This document shows positions 1-8,290 of a stretch of DNA of 64,000 bases, piece by piece. Numbering within the stretch: the first letter of the stretch is position 1; every line of letters begins with the position of its first letter. Below the pieces are notes generated by a model that searched no databases, was not told the DNA's origin, and saw only the letters and a list, made by a program, of their open reading frames with translations. The position numbers were made by a program, and so were the translations under genes. Origin of the DNA: an uncultured Mucilaginibacter sp. (GTDB lineage: Bacteria; Bacteroidota; Bacteroidia; Sphingobacteriales; Sphingobacteriaceae); assembly GCF_913773635.1 (NCBI RefSeq), contig NZ_CAJYGQ010000011.1, positions 62,001 to 126,000 of the forward strand, read 5' to 3'.

Positions 1-1412
1 TTGAAGGCGTTACCATTAACAACCTGCTGCAAAAGCTCGATCCTCACTCGGTTTATTTACACAAAAAACAGGCACAATCATTAAGCGAAAAACTTGAGGG
101 CGGCTTTGATGGCATTGGCATCGAATCGCAATTGCTGCGCGATACACTGTTTGTTACCCAGGTGCTGCCCGGCTCACCGGCTTACAAAGCTGGCCTGCCC
201 AATGGTGCACGCATCATTACCCTTAACGGCAAGCCTTTTTCTGGAACACACTTAACCAACGACCGGGTAAACAACGCCTTTTCGGGCAGTAATGATACAG
301 GGCTTTATGTTGGTGTACTTACTGATGATAGTAAAGCTGTTAAAACATTCCGCATTAAGCGCGGGCACGTAAACCTAAGCAGCCTTGATGCGGCTTATAT
401 TACATCGCCCGGAGTGGGTTATATTAAAATAAGCAAATTTGGTACTACTACCGATACAGATTTTAAATCCTCGCTTAAACGCCTTAAAGGCCAGGGCATG
501 CAAAAGCTTGTGCTTGATTTACGTGGCAACGGTGGTGGTTACCTTAATACAGCAACTGCCCTGGCTGATGAATTTCTACCTAAAGGCCGGTTAATTGTTT
601 ACACCCAAGGCCAGCATGAGCCGCGTACAGATTATTTTGCAACCGATTCGGGTTTGTTTGAGCAGGGTAAGTTAGCTGTTATTATTGATGAGCATTCAGC
701 ATCGGCCAGTGAGATATTAGCTGGTGCTTTACAGGATTTAGACCGTGCTGTTATTATAGGCCGCAGGTCTTTTGGAAAGGGTTTGGTGCAGGAGCAATTC
801 AGGTTTGATGATGGTACAGCTTTGAATTTAACCGTTGCGAGGTACTTTACGCCATCGGGCCGCAGCATACAAAAATCATATAAAGCAGGCACAGAAAGTT
901 ATAAAAACGATTTGGCCGAGCGTTTGCAAAAAGGTGAGCTTTACACTGCACAGAATAATGTAGACGACAGCACTTTTAATATGGCTGTAACTTACCATAC
1001 TACTGCCGGTAAAAAAGTGTACGGCGGCGGCGGCATCATGCCCGATATATTTGTACCCGAAGAGGCTGCGGAAAACAGCCGCCTTGTGTTGGATTTGTTG
1101 CGCAACCAGGCATTTTCAGGCTATGTTGTGGAGCGCATGCAAAACGTTTTGAAAAACTATCGCACGGCAGACGACTACCTAAACTTCTTTAGTATAAATG
1201 ATGTAGAGTTTAACCGCTTTGTTAACTACGGCTCGGCTTTAGGTTTAATAAAAGATGCCGACATGCACGAATTAACCGTTAACAAGCCGTACATCAAAAC
1301 GTTGCTTAAAGCACAGGCCGCCCGTTTTAAATGGGGTAGTGAATGGTTTTACCGTACCCTTAACCAAAATGATGCTGGCATAAGCAAAGCTATTGCCGCC
1401 CTCAACCAGTAA
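1..1412 (+). CDS. S41 family carboxyl-terminal processing protease (5' partial)
   Basis: Periplasmic or envelope tail-specific serine protease of the CtpA type. The reading frame is already open at base 3 and runs to TAA at 1410-1412, so the gene begins before the window; the TTG near 132 is internal. The text before it, LDPHSVYL and GGFDGIGI, is the normal S41 N-terminal linker and PDZ start. A PDZ domain follows (VLPGSPAYKAGL), then the S41 core with the nucleophile in EHSASASEILAGALQD and the general-base lysine in GRRSFGKGLVQ. It ends directly against the convergent cyclophilin gene, with no spacer. A second, complete S41 protease lies 2 kb away on the other strand, so these are neighbouring paralogues. 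Family assignment is secure; the substrate is unknown. Confidence 0.93.
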   Translation, partial: EGVTINNLLQKLDPHSVYLHKKQAQSLSEKLEGGFDGIGIESQLLRDTLFVTQVLPGSPAYKAGLPNGARIITLNGKPFSGTHLTNDRVNNAFSGSNDTGLYVGVLTDDSKAVKTFRIKRGHVNLSSLDAAYITSPGVGYIKISKFGTTTDTDFKSSLKRLKGQGMQKLVLDLRGNGGGYLNTATALADEFLPKGRLIVYTQGQHEPRTDYFATDSGLFEQGKLAVIIDEHSASASEILAGALQDLDRAVIIGRRSFGKGLVQEQFRFDDGTALNLTVARYFTPSGRSIQKSYKAGTESYKNDLAERLQKGELYTAQNNVDDSTFNMAVTYHTTAGKKVYGGGGIMPDIFVPEEAAENSRLVLDLLRNQAFSGYVVERMQNVLKNYRTADDYLNFFSINDVEFNRFVNYGSALGLIKDADMHELTVNKPYIKTLLKAQAARFKWGSEWFYRTLNQNDAGISKAIAALNQ

Positions 1413-2111
1413 CTATCGGCTCTGAATTCCAAGCAACTTATCCAGCTGCTTGCATTCATTCTTCTTTAAAAGCTCAACGGTCATGGGCACATCTTTTAGC
1501 GGGCGGTCTTTAGCATCTTTAGGTACAGCCGCAATAATGTCAACCATATCAATTCCGCTTACCACCTCGCCATACACAGTATAACCATGATCAAGCTGGG
1601 GGGTGCCACCAACAGTGCGATATATGGCACGTTGCCACTCAGGTACGGTATACCCTTTTAACCTGGTTTGCTGCAAAGAATCAATGCGTGCATTTGTAAC
1701 ACGCTTACCTTCTACAATATAAAACTGGCAACCGCTTGATGCCTTTTGAGGGTTATCATCGCGGGCGGCTGCAAGTACGCCGCGCTTATGAAACAAGCTG
1801 TCTTTAAACTCAGCGGGTATAGTATATTTAACGTCGCCATCCCCTAAAGCCTGGCCGGCAACTGCCTTTTTTGAGTCGGGGTCGCCGCCTTGTATCATAA
1901 AGTTTTGAATTACCCGGTGAAATAGCGTGCCGTTATAAAAACCCTCTTTGGTAAGTTTAATGAAATTGTCGCGATGCTTTGGGGTTTCGTTGTACAAACG
2001 AATAATTACCTGACCGTAGGCAGTTTTAATACGCACATATTGATTTTGCGGTGGTTTACTCCAAACAGTTAATGAAAGTAAAATAAAAACAATGGTAAGT
2101 ACTCTATTCAT
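1413..2111 (-). CDS. Secreted cyclophilin-type peptidyl-prolyl isomerase
   Basis: Catalyses cis-trans isomerisation of proline peptide bonds, probably as a periplasmic folding helper. The chosen ATG at 2111 gives MNRVLTIVFILLSLTVWS, a clear signal peptide. An ATG eight codons upstream (2135) would lie deep inside the upstream gene and put a charged stretch before the signal. The cyclophilin core is present: FHRVIQNFMIQGGDP, then the SSGCQFYIVEG strand, then DHGYTVYGEVVSGIDMVD near the end. A 20-residue insert between the core strands is usual for secreted Bacteroidota members. The start overlaps the stop of the upstream gene by 8 bases, which implies translational coupling. Confidence 0.9.
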   Translation of the reverse strand: MNRVLTIVFILLSLTVWSKPPQNQYVRIKTAYGQVIIRLYNETPKHRDNFIKLTKEGFYNGTLFHRVIQNFMIQGGDPDSKKAVAGQALGDGDVKYTIPAEFKDSLFHKRGVLAAARDDNPQKASSGCQFYIVEGKRVTNARIDSLQQTRLKGYTVPEWQRAIYRTVGGTPQLDHGYTVYGEVVSGIDMVDIIAAVPKDAKDRPLKDVPMTVELLKKNECKQLDKLLGIQSR

Positions 2112-2460
2112 CGTTTTGCGTATCAAGTTCTTCAAAATAGTTAACTATCAATGATTTCATGAGCATTTCCTGCTCAAGCAAGGTATAAGGCGGAATAGGC
2201 TTTATTAGCTTCCAGTGTGGCCAGCCATCTTGGTCGGCGCCTTCAAGTTCATAAAATCCAAGCTGACTAAAAAGCTTACAATTGGCAATGTGCATCAATT
2301 CTTCTTTTTGGCGCTTGCTGAATTTACGCGGACCCTGCCCAAGCTCCTGCACGCCAATTAAAAACAACATCACTTTTATATCAGGCAGGTCGGTATCAAA
2401 GTCGTGGGCAATTCGCTGCTGCAACACTTTCCACTTTTCGTTTATCTCGGCAGGTTTCAT
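2104..2460 (-). CDS. Conserved hypothetical protein, 118 aa
   Basis: No function is recognised. The protein is soluble, with no signal or membrane segment, and is rich in charged residues and aromatics (DIKVMLFLIGVQELGQGP, then a WPHWKLIKPIPPY segment). It has the look of a small conserved Bacteroidota protein rather than a random frame, because codon use and the ATG start match its neighbours and the next gene overlaps its stop by 8 bases in the arrangement of a two-gene operon. The cyclophilin partner is exported while this one appears cytoplasmic, so a shared pathway is not obvious. Confidence 0.75.
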   Translation of the reverse strand: MKPAEINEKWKVLQQRIAHDFDTDLPDIKVMLFLIGVQELGQGPRKFSKRQKEELMHIANCKLFSQLGFYELEGADQDGWPHWKLIKPIPPYTLLEQEMLMKSLIVNYFEELDTQNDE

Positions 2461-2564
2461 AGCGGTAAATATAGCTTAAATTTAAAAGTAAGCCGTTAAG
2501 TACAATTTTGTACGTTGTTGATTTTCTTATCTGCAAGCCTCACTTTCACCTTCCCGTTGTAAAC

Positions 2565-2599
2565 TAAAAAGGGCCGCTAGTAATACTAACAGCCCTTTG
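2565..2599 (-). terminator. Rho-independent terminator after the Gly/His-rich secreted protein gene
   Basis: Read on the minus strand, an AAAGGGCTGTTAGTA arm pairs with TACTAGCGGCCCTTT and is followed by a T run. It sits 18 bases past the stop of the 2617-3153 gene. Confidence 0.7.
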
Positions 2600-2616
2600 C
2601 ATTAATGTTTTAAAGC

Positions 2617-3153
2617 TTAATGCTTACCATGGCCTTTGCCATGACCCTTACCTGGCCCTTTACCGTGTCCCGGGCTGTTACCTTTCCAATGACCTTTTGC
2701 TTTACCATTTCCTTTGGTTTTGTAAACCACCGTGCGTCTTCCTGGCACGTAGTGGTTCTTATATTTTACGTCTTTACTATTTCTTATAATTACCTGATCA
2801 TGCCTGCCCTTGTAGCCTGCGTAGCGTGAACGATATACACCTGCACGCTCCCACGGATTTGGTTCATTAATTACAACTTTATAGCTATTGTACGGATTGA
2901 AATTGCTGTATCTTGACGGGAGGCTACGGCTGCGTGCCCACCTGTTATTTGAGTAATAGATATACTCATGCGTTGGTACCGAGTAATAAGCATCTATATC
3001 GGGCATGTAATAATAGTCAACATAGTCATAACCAACCGGCCCCCAATCAGGCTGACTGCCAATGTTTAAATTAACACTTATCTGAGCTTCGGCTTTGTTA
3101 TTAATTGCAATACCACTTACTAAAATGGCCACTGCGAGTATCATCTTTTTCAT
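2617..3153 (-). CDS. Secreted protein with Gly/His/Lys-rich C-terminal tail
   Basis: No catalytic family is recognised. An N-terminal signal peptide (about residues 1-23, ending in KAEAQ) is followed by a Tyr-rich segment (PVGYDYVDYYYMPDIDAYY) and a basic middle region. The last 30 residues form a low-complexity tail of repeating GHGKG units. Envelope proteins with this plan are common in Sphingobacteriaceae. The tail could bind metal or polyanions, which is inference only. The gene is monocistronic: hairpin terminators lie on both sides (2565-2599 and 3253-3291). Confidence 0.8.
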   Translation of the reverse strand: MKKMILAVAILVSGIAINNKAEAQISVNLNIGSQPDWGPVGYDYVDYYYMPDIDAYYSVPTHEYIYYSNNRWARSRSLPSRYSNFNPYNSYKVVINEPNPWERAGVYRSRYAGYKGRHDQVIIRNSKDVKYKNHYVPGRRTVVYKTKGNGKAKGHWKGNSPGHGKGPGKGHGKGHGKH

Positions 3154-3252
3154 AGCACTTCAAAAATTTGGTATTATGACAATTGATAACTGCTAAAAGT
3201 TTAAACAAAGTTATGTATCGGCTTGGTTACAATACATAGTTAACCAAAGGTT

Positions 3253-3291
3253 ATAAAACACAATGGCCCGGATAATACCCGGGCCATTGTA
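3253..3291 (-). terminator. Rho-independent terminator of the complete S41 protease gene
   Basis: A perfect 12-bp stem ACAATGGCCCGG / CCGGGCCATTGT with a 7-base loop is followed on the minus strand by GTTTTAT. It lies 19 bases beyond the protease stop. Confidence 0.8.
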
Positions 3292-3309
3292 CTAAAAGAT
3301 GTCATTAAT

Positions 3310-5034
3310 TTATTTGGCGTCGCCATCTAACCTGGCTGCCGCCAAGGTGGCTTGTGGTTTACCAATTATACGGTAATTGCCTTCGCCTTTTAGTATTGAT
3401 GCCAGTAAGGGGCGGTCTTGCAGTGTCTTTATTGCCTGCGCCATCTCCTTGTCGTATTTGAAATTGGCTTCGTACCTGCCTTTTTCATAATAATAACGGG
3501 CAGCTATTTCATTTTCCAATACCTGCTTTATCTCAGTTTTGTGTACTTGCAAATCATTCTTTTTAGTGCTTGATAGTTTATTGCGCAACGCTTCGAGCTC
3601 GGGCTGCAGTTCGGCGTATTGCTTGTCTTTCGCAGCTTCTGTTTTTAACGCGGTAAGAATCTTTTCGCTGGCTGTACTGTAGGTATAGTTTTTACCTGAC
3701 AGGTATTTCACAAAATCACCATACTCAGCATCAGTTAAAGTAAATGCTTTTGCCGCCGGAATTTTTTGATGAGCCGCCCTGTAATCATTAGCATAATCAT
3801 AAATCAACAATTTGCTTATGAGTGTTTGCGTAACATCGGCAAAGCGTTCTTGCTTTACAGGTACATCAGGGAAAACACCGCTACCATCATAAACTGATCT
3901 TCCTGAACGGGTTTTAAATTCATGTAATGATGAATCGGCCATTTTTACTACACTGCCATCATCTTTACGGTGCGCATAATCAAGAGCCTGCACACATCTG
4001 CCCGAGGGGATGAAGTATTTGGCAATAGTAATTTTAACCAGGCTGCTGTATGGCAGGCTGAAGGTTTGCTGCACCAAGCCTTTACCATAGCTGCGCTGCC
4101 CTATAACTACAGCACGGTCAAGATCCTGCAGGGCACCTGCAACAATTTCAGATGCCGATGCCGAACGTCCGTTTACCAATACTACCAGCGGCAAATTGCC
4201 TTCAACCGGCTGGGTAACGGTACGATAGGTAAAATTCTTTTCGCGTATTTTGCCCTTTTGCGAAACCACCTCAACATCTTTCTGTACAAAGAGGTTCACT
4301 ATTTTAACGGCCTCCTGCAAAATACCACCGCCATTAGAGCGCAAGTCAAGCACAATGCCCGTAGGATTGCTTTTCTTTAGGTTAGTTAGTGCATTAGTAA
4401 CCTCATCAGCAGAGTTTTCAAGAAATTTGTCAAGCTTTATATATCCAATATTACCATCTACAATACCGTAGTATGATACATTGGGCTGCTTTATTTCTTC
4501 GCGTACCAGGCTTTTTTCAAACGCAGGAGCATCACCACGTTTAAGCTGTATTTTTATACCGGCACCTTTACTGCCTTTAAGTAGCTGGCTTACCTGTTCA
4601 TTGTTACGGCTGGTTAATTCAATATCGTTTATTTTAACAATCTGGTCGCCGGGGCGTATATCAGCCTTTTGAGCCGGAAAGCCTTCAAAAACCTCAGATA
4701 TATACACCTTTCCGTTACGTGTAAAAATACTGGTGCCAATGCCGCCATACTGCGTGCTTACATAATGAAGTTTGTAATCTTCAATTTCCGATTCGGGCAC
4801 AAACTCGGTGTAAGGATCTAAACCGCTAAGCATGGCATCAACACCGGTTTTAACCATTTTAGCCGAATTTATATCGTCAACGTAATTTAAATTCACCTCT
4901 TTATATACCGAAGCAAATACATCCAGATTTTTTGAAATCTGAAATAAATCATCACTAAAGCTCCACAAGCCAACAGCCAAAGCAGCTGCTCCAATCCCTA
5001 TCCCTGCTTTACGGTATATATTTCTAACACTCAT
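3310..5034 (-). CDS. S41 family carboxyl-terminal processing protease (CtpA-like)
   Basis: Complete 574-aa envelope protease. One N-terminal hydrophobic segment (about residues 10-26, GIGIGAAALAVGLWSF) serves as signal anchor. Next come the LDPYTEFVPESE linker, a PDZ domain at roughly 90-170 (GGIGTSIF, GFPAQKADIRPGDQI) and the S41 catalytic domain at roughly 190-370. The latter has the nucleophile in GRSASASEIVAGALQD and the lysine in GQRSYGKGLVQQ. A helical C-terminal extension of about 150 residues follows. It shares the catalytic blocks with the partial protease at the window start, so they are paralogues. It is monocistronic, with its own terminator. The family is certain, the substrate unknown. 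Confidence 0.95.
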   Translation of the reverse strand: MSVRNIYRKAGIGIGAAALAVGLWSFSDDLFQISKNLDVFASVYKEVNLNYVDDINSAKMVKTGVDAMLSGLDPYTEFVPESEIEDYKLHYVSTQYGGIGTSIFTRNGKVYISEVFEGFPAQKADIRPGDQIVKINDIELTSRNNEQVSQLLKGSKGAGIKIQLKRGDAPAFEKSLVREEIKQPNVSYYGIVDGNIGYIKLDKFLENSADEVTNALTNLKKSNPTGIVLDLRSNGGGILQEAVKIVNLFVQKDVEVVSQKGKIREKNFTYRTVTQPVEGNLPLVVLVNGRSASASEIVAGALQDLDRAVVIGQRSYGKGLVQQTFSLPYSSLVKITIAKYFIPSGRCVQALDYAHRKDDGSVVKMADSSLHEFKTRSGRSVYDGSGVFPDVPVKQERFADVTQTLISKLLIYDYANDYRAAHQKIPAAKAFTLTDAEYGDFVKYLSGKNYTYSTASEKILTALKTEAAKDKQYAELQPELEALRNKLSSTKKNDLQVHKTEIKQVLENEIAARYYYEKGRYEANFKYDKEMAQAIKTLQDRPLLASILKGEGNYRIIGKPQATLAAARLDGDAK

Positions 5035-5122
5035 TTTCCTTCAAATCACTGCTTTATAAGGCGATATATCAGTAAAGGCATAAGTATGCCCTGCGGTTTT
5101 AAACGGAGAGTAAAAAATTTTG

Positions 5123-5338
5123 TTACAGGCGATTATTGTCAATGTTAACCAAAGCTTTCTTCAATGTAAACAATACATACTCGGTATTGCGGTTTACACG
5201 CTCTGCAAGGGTATTTATCAATTTATCTTCCTGGCCTTCGTTATACTGCAGGTCTTCATCGGTGAGATGATTATATTTGCGCTTAAGTTTAATTTTAACG
5301 CGCGGCCAGTCTTTGTTACTTATGTTTATTGATGCCAT
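5123..5338 (-). CDS. CsbD-like small stress protein
   Basis: Starting at the ATG at 5338 the product is 71 aa, MASINISNKDWPRVK onwards. The pattern W-x3-K-x-KLKRKY-x-HLTDEDL-x4-GQEDKL resembles the CsbD fold found in general-stress proteins. A longer frame back to 5383 would add a hydrophobic leader, but it crosses a good -7 element (5344-5351 on the minus strand), so the short start is preferred. The role in stress tolerance is inferred from the family and the similarity is moderate. Confidence 0.6.
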   Translation of the reverse strand: MASINISNKDWPRVKIKLKRKYNHLTDEDLQYNEGQEDKLINTLAERVNRNTEYVLFTLKKALVNIDNNRL

Positions 5339-5343
5339 AATCA

Positions 5344-5351
5344 CAAAAATA
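5344..5351 (-). promoter_or_regulatory. -7 promoter element of the CsbD-like gene
   Basis: On the minus strand this reads TATTTTTG, an exact TAnnTTTG match, six bases upstream of the chosen ATG. No convincing TTTG -33 box was found at the expected distance. Confidence 0.45.
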
Positions 5352-5455
5352 TAAAAAAAGAGCATCCAAGACGGTTTAGTCAAAAATTCAGTTTTACTAT
5401 TAAACTTTTACTGCTTAAACGCATCTTAACACATTACAAAACAAAACTAAAACTT

Positions 5456-6034
5456 ATGAAAAAGTACATTTTGAGCTTAGCCATATTGGCTTTTACCGTT
5501 GCAGGTGCCAGGGCACAGGCAACCTTAGGTATTAAAGGGGGCATAAATTTTTCTAAAATAAATACCGATAATGTTAGCGAATCATCTGTAGCTGGTTACC
5601 AGGCAGGTTTATTTGCACGTGTAGGCAACAGCTGGTATTTACAACCCGAGCTTTATCTTGGTAGCCGTGGCGGTAAGTTTGAAGGCAGTACTGGTGGCAA
5701 CAGCGCATCAGCCAGCGGAAAGGTAACTTTTACCACACTTAACGTACCTGTACTTATTGGCCGTAAACTGGTGTCAGTAGGCTCACTAAACGTACGCGCA
5801 ATGGCCGGACCAATTTATTCTTATAACCTGAGCGAAAACAACAAGGTAAACTCAGTTATTGCCGATTTTGGTGAATACAAAAACAGCACCCTGGGTTTCC
5901 AGGTTGGCGGCGGTATTGACATTGGCAACATCACTGCCGATTTACGATACGAAGGCGGCTTAACTAAAATTAACGAGCGCTACGGTCAGCGTGCAAACTT
6001 ATGGGCCCTAAGCATTGGCTTTAAAATTTTGTAA
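5456..6034 (+). CDS. PorT-like outer-membrane beta-barrel protein
   Basis: Signal peptide MKKYILSLAILAFTVAGARAQ is followed by alternating-hydrophobic strands typical of the eight-stranded Bacteroidota PorT/OmpW-like barrel: LGIKGGINFSKI near the N-terminus, paired Gly-rich turns (SRGGKFEGSTGG) and a final strand LWALSIGFKIL. At 192 aa the length is normal for this group. It has no operon partner and a strong terminator follows. Localisation is well supported; transport or structural function is not known. Confidence 0.85.
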   Translation: MKKYILSLAILAFTVAGARAQATLGIKGGINFSKINTDNVSESSVAGYQAGLFARVGNSWYLQPELYLGSRGGKFEGSTGGNSASASGKVTFTTLNVPVLIGRKLVSVGSLNVRAMAGPIYSYNLSENNKVNSVIADFGEYKNSTLGFQVGGGIDIGNITADLRYEGGLTKINERYGQRANLWALSIGFKIL

Positions 6035-6053
6035 TTAACCAATCAGTATATAA

Positions 6054-6093
6054 ATAAGAAGGCCGCCTGCAAATGCAGGCGGCCTTCTTATTT
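6054..6093 (+). terminator. Strong Rho-independent terminator after the barrel gene
   Basis: A 16-bp stem TAAGAAGGCCGCCTGC pairs with GCAGGCGGCCTTCTTA around an AAAT loop and is followed by TTTT. It separates the barrel gene from the Ter module. Confidence 0.9.
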
Positions 6094-6201
6094 TACAATG
6101 CCTGCATACAGCCTTTTATGCTGTAAGCGGCTTTTGATATTGCTCATTATAATTTTATATTTATCTTACCATAATTTATCTGCTACGAAAACACGGGCCC
6201 T

Positions 6202-6918
6202 ATGCCGCACTATAAGCATTACTCGTTTGACCTTTGGTTAACGCTCATCAAATCAAATCCGTTGTTTAAACAACGCCGGAGCCTGTATTTTTACGAGAAC
6301 TATAATTCGTTACAAAAAACGCTGCCAGAGGTTGAAGCCATTTTCAGGCAGGTTGATGTAATGTGCAATTGCATTAATGAGCGTACCGGTAAAAATATTG
6401 ATGCCGACGAGATGTACCTCATGGTAATAAGCCACCTGCATAACAATCAGGTAAACCTGCATAGCATCAACACCGATGAACTTTACCAAAGAATGGAGGC
6501 GCTATTGTTTGAAAATTTGCCGCAAGTATATTGCGATGATACGTTAGCAATATTGGCGACTATAAAAGATAGCGGAGCATCTATTAATATTTTAAGTAAC
6601 ACAGGCTTTATTAAAGGCAGTACGCTGCGCCAGGTATTGCAACAGCTGGGTATTAGCCGGTATATTGATTTTCATTTATACTCTGATGAGTTGGGCATTT
6701 CCAAACCTAACCCAAAGTTTTTTCAATTGATGATCGATCAGGCTGCTATTTTAAATAAATCTATAACCTTAAAAGATATAGTACACATAGGCGACAACCC
6801 GATTGCCGACGTTGCCGGTGCCGAGGCAATGGGCCTAAACGCCATACTTATTAATTCCAACCAAAAATCTATCACATCTTTATCCAACCATGAATCATCG
6901 CATTTATTCCCTTCATAA
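6202..6918 (+). CDS. HAD-superfamily hydrolase of the Ter module
   Basis: First gene of the Ter-type operon. HAD motifs are visible in order: motif I SFDLWLTL (about residues 8-15) with nucleophile Asp, motif II ILSNTG (about 130), motif III lysine in SKPNPKFF (about 172) and motif IV HIGDNPIADVAGA (about 197-209). The second Asp of the usual DxD is replaced by Trp. In phosphatases that Asp is the acid/base, so ordinary phosphatase chemistry is uncertain. HAD proteins are recurrent companions of TerD genes together with phosphoribosyltransferases, where synthesis of a nucleotide-like metabolite has been proposed. The coding region overlaps the next gene by 29 bases. Confidence 0.85.
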   Translation: MPHYKHYSFDLWLTLIKSNPLFKQRRSLYFYENYNSLQKTLPEVEAIFRQVDVMCNCINERTGKNIDADEMYLMVISHLHNNQVNLHSINTDELYQRMEALLFENLPQVYCDDTLAILATIKDSGASINILSNTGFIKGSTLRQVLQQLGISRYIDFHLYSDELGISKPNPKFFQLMIDQAAILNKSITLKDIVHIGDNPIADVAGAEAMGLNAILINSNQKSITSLSNHESSHLFPS

Positions 6919-7738
6919 AATACACAGCAGTACGAATTTTGGCTTCGATGCTGCTGATTACAGCCGTTTTAAATATGGCGATGATGCCGTTGCCGCACGC
7001 TACGGTACCGCCCTGGCCGATGGTTTTATACAAGAAGTATTGAGCAAAAACCCACCTACGCAACAATTGGTTGTTATATCAAGCCCTTACTCTTTCATCC
7101 CTACTGCAACGTTTGCCCTGAAGAATCATTTTGTGTTCAGGCTTAACCGCTGGCTGGCTCAAAACGGCATACCAGTGGTGCAGGAAGCGAAAGTGCATCG
7201 TACTATAACTTACAAAGAAGATTATGGCGCTTTAGATGCCGAGCAGCGCATGAGCCTCATTAGTAATGATTCATTTCATATAGATGCCGGTTTTTTAACC
7301 GGTAAGGCGCTCATATTTTTAGATGATATAAAAATAACCGGCAGTCACGAGCGTATGATTTCAAAGATGATCAGGGAGTACGACCTGCGTAATGAAACCT
7401 ACATGCTTTATTTTGCCGAGTTGGTTAACATGGATATTCCGCCAACCATTGAAAACTACCTCAACTACCATGAGGTTAAAACCATTTTTGATTTAGACCG
7501 CGTTATTAACGGCGGCCACTTTATTGTTAACACCCGTATTGTAAAGTACATACTTAATTACGAACATAAAGATTTTTGCATTTTTATAGAATATCAAAGC
7601 AAAGGCTTCATAAATCAGTTATATGACATGGCTTTAGGAAATGGTTATCACACTATGGATAATTATTCTATAAATTTGAATTACTTAAGAAACCTTTTAT
7701 TAGATCACGAAACAAAATTAGTACACCATGGCAATTAA
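6890..7738 (+). CDS. Phosphoribosyltransferase-like protein of the Ter module
   Basis: 282-aa protein with the PRPP-loop motif LIFLDDIKITGSHE (about residues 143-156), the hallmark of type I phosphoribosyltransferases: two acidic residues, then TG. The fold starts with a VVISSPYSFIPTATFAL block that resembles the pyrophosphate-loop region. This family is known beside TerD and TelA genes, paired with HAD enzymes. The substrate base is unknown. It starts 29 bases inside the HAD gene and its stop overlaps the TerD start by 11 bases, so HAD, PRTase and TerD are almost certainly cotranslated. Confidence 0.8.
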   Translation: MNHRIYSLHKIHSSTNFGFDAADYSRFKYGDDAVAARYGTALADGFIQEVLSKNPPTQQLVVISSPYSFIPTATFALKNHFVFRLNRWLAQNGIPVVQEAKVHRTITYKEDYGALDAEQRMSLISNDSFHIDAGFLTGKALIFLDDIKITGSHERMISKMIREYDLRNETYMLYFAELVNMDIPPTIENYLNYHEVKTIFDLDRVINGGHFIVNTRIVKYILNYEHKDFCIFIEYQSKGFINQLYDMALGNGYHTMDNYSINLNYLRNLLLDHETKLVHHGN

Positions 7739-8282
7739 CTTGCAAAAAGGACAGCGCGAAACCATCAACGCACCAAAATTTGTTGTTGGCTTAGGCTGGG
7801 ATACCAACAGTTCTTCCACAGGATCGGCATTTGATTTGGATGCCTCTGTTTTTATCATGGGCGATAACAAAAAAATATTAGCCGATGAGTTTTTTGTGTT
7901 TTACAACAATACCACTTCACCGGATGGGGCTGTTGAGCATACCGGCGACAACCTAACCGGCGCTGGCGATGGCGACGACGAACAAATTAAAATCGACCTT
8001 TCAAAAATTGATTCGCGCGTTACCGAGATATGCATTGTGATTACCATACATGAGGCCGAAAGCCGCCGCCAGAATTTTGGCCAGGTGCGTAACTCGTTCA
8101 TCCGCATTTTTGATGCAGCTACCAATACCGATCTGTTAAAATACGAACTGGAAGAAGACTTTTCAATAGAAACAGCCGTTGAATTTGGCCGTATTTACAA
8201 ACGTAACAACGAGTGGAAATTTGAAGCAGTTGGTGCAGGCATGAAAGGCGGATTACAGGATTACTTAAATAAATACAACTAA
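7728..8282 (+). CDS. TerD family calcium-binding stress protein
   Basis: Canonical TerD domain, 184 aa, filling the whole protein. Visible blocks are GLGWDTN (about 22-28), FDLDASVFIM (about 35-44), the acidic metal-binding stretch HTGDNLTGAGDGDDE (about 71-85) and the C-terminal RRQNFGQVRNSFIRIFD and NEWKFEAVGAG. The spaced Asp residues are those that bind calcium in characterised TerD proteins. It is a cytoplasmic protein linked to tellurite, oxidative and phage stress in other bacteria. It lies 8 bases before a second, more divergent TerD gene. Confidence 0.96.
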   Translation: MAINLQKGQRETINAPKFVVGLGWDTNSSSTGSAFDLDASVFIMGDNKKILADEFFVFYNNTTSPDGAVEHTGDNLTGAGDGDDEQIKIDLSKIDSRVTEICIVITIHEAESRRQNFGQVRNSFIRIFDAATNTDLLKYELEEDFSIETAVEFGRIYKRNNEWKFEAVGAGMKGGLQDYLNKYN

Positions 8283-8290
8283 ACCTAATT

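Noticed and set aside
1..132. Truncated pseudogene at the left edge
   Set aside because: The frame is open to the edge of the window with normal S41 residues, so the gene is cut by the window, not broken.
3970..4471. Open frames on the plus strand inside the complete S41 gene
   Set aside because: They lie in antisense frames of a gene with full motifs and have no own start context or family.
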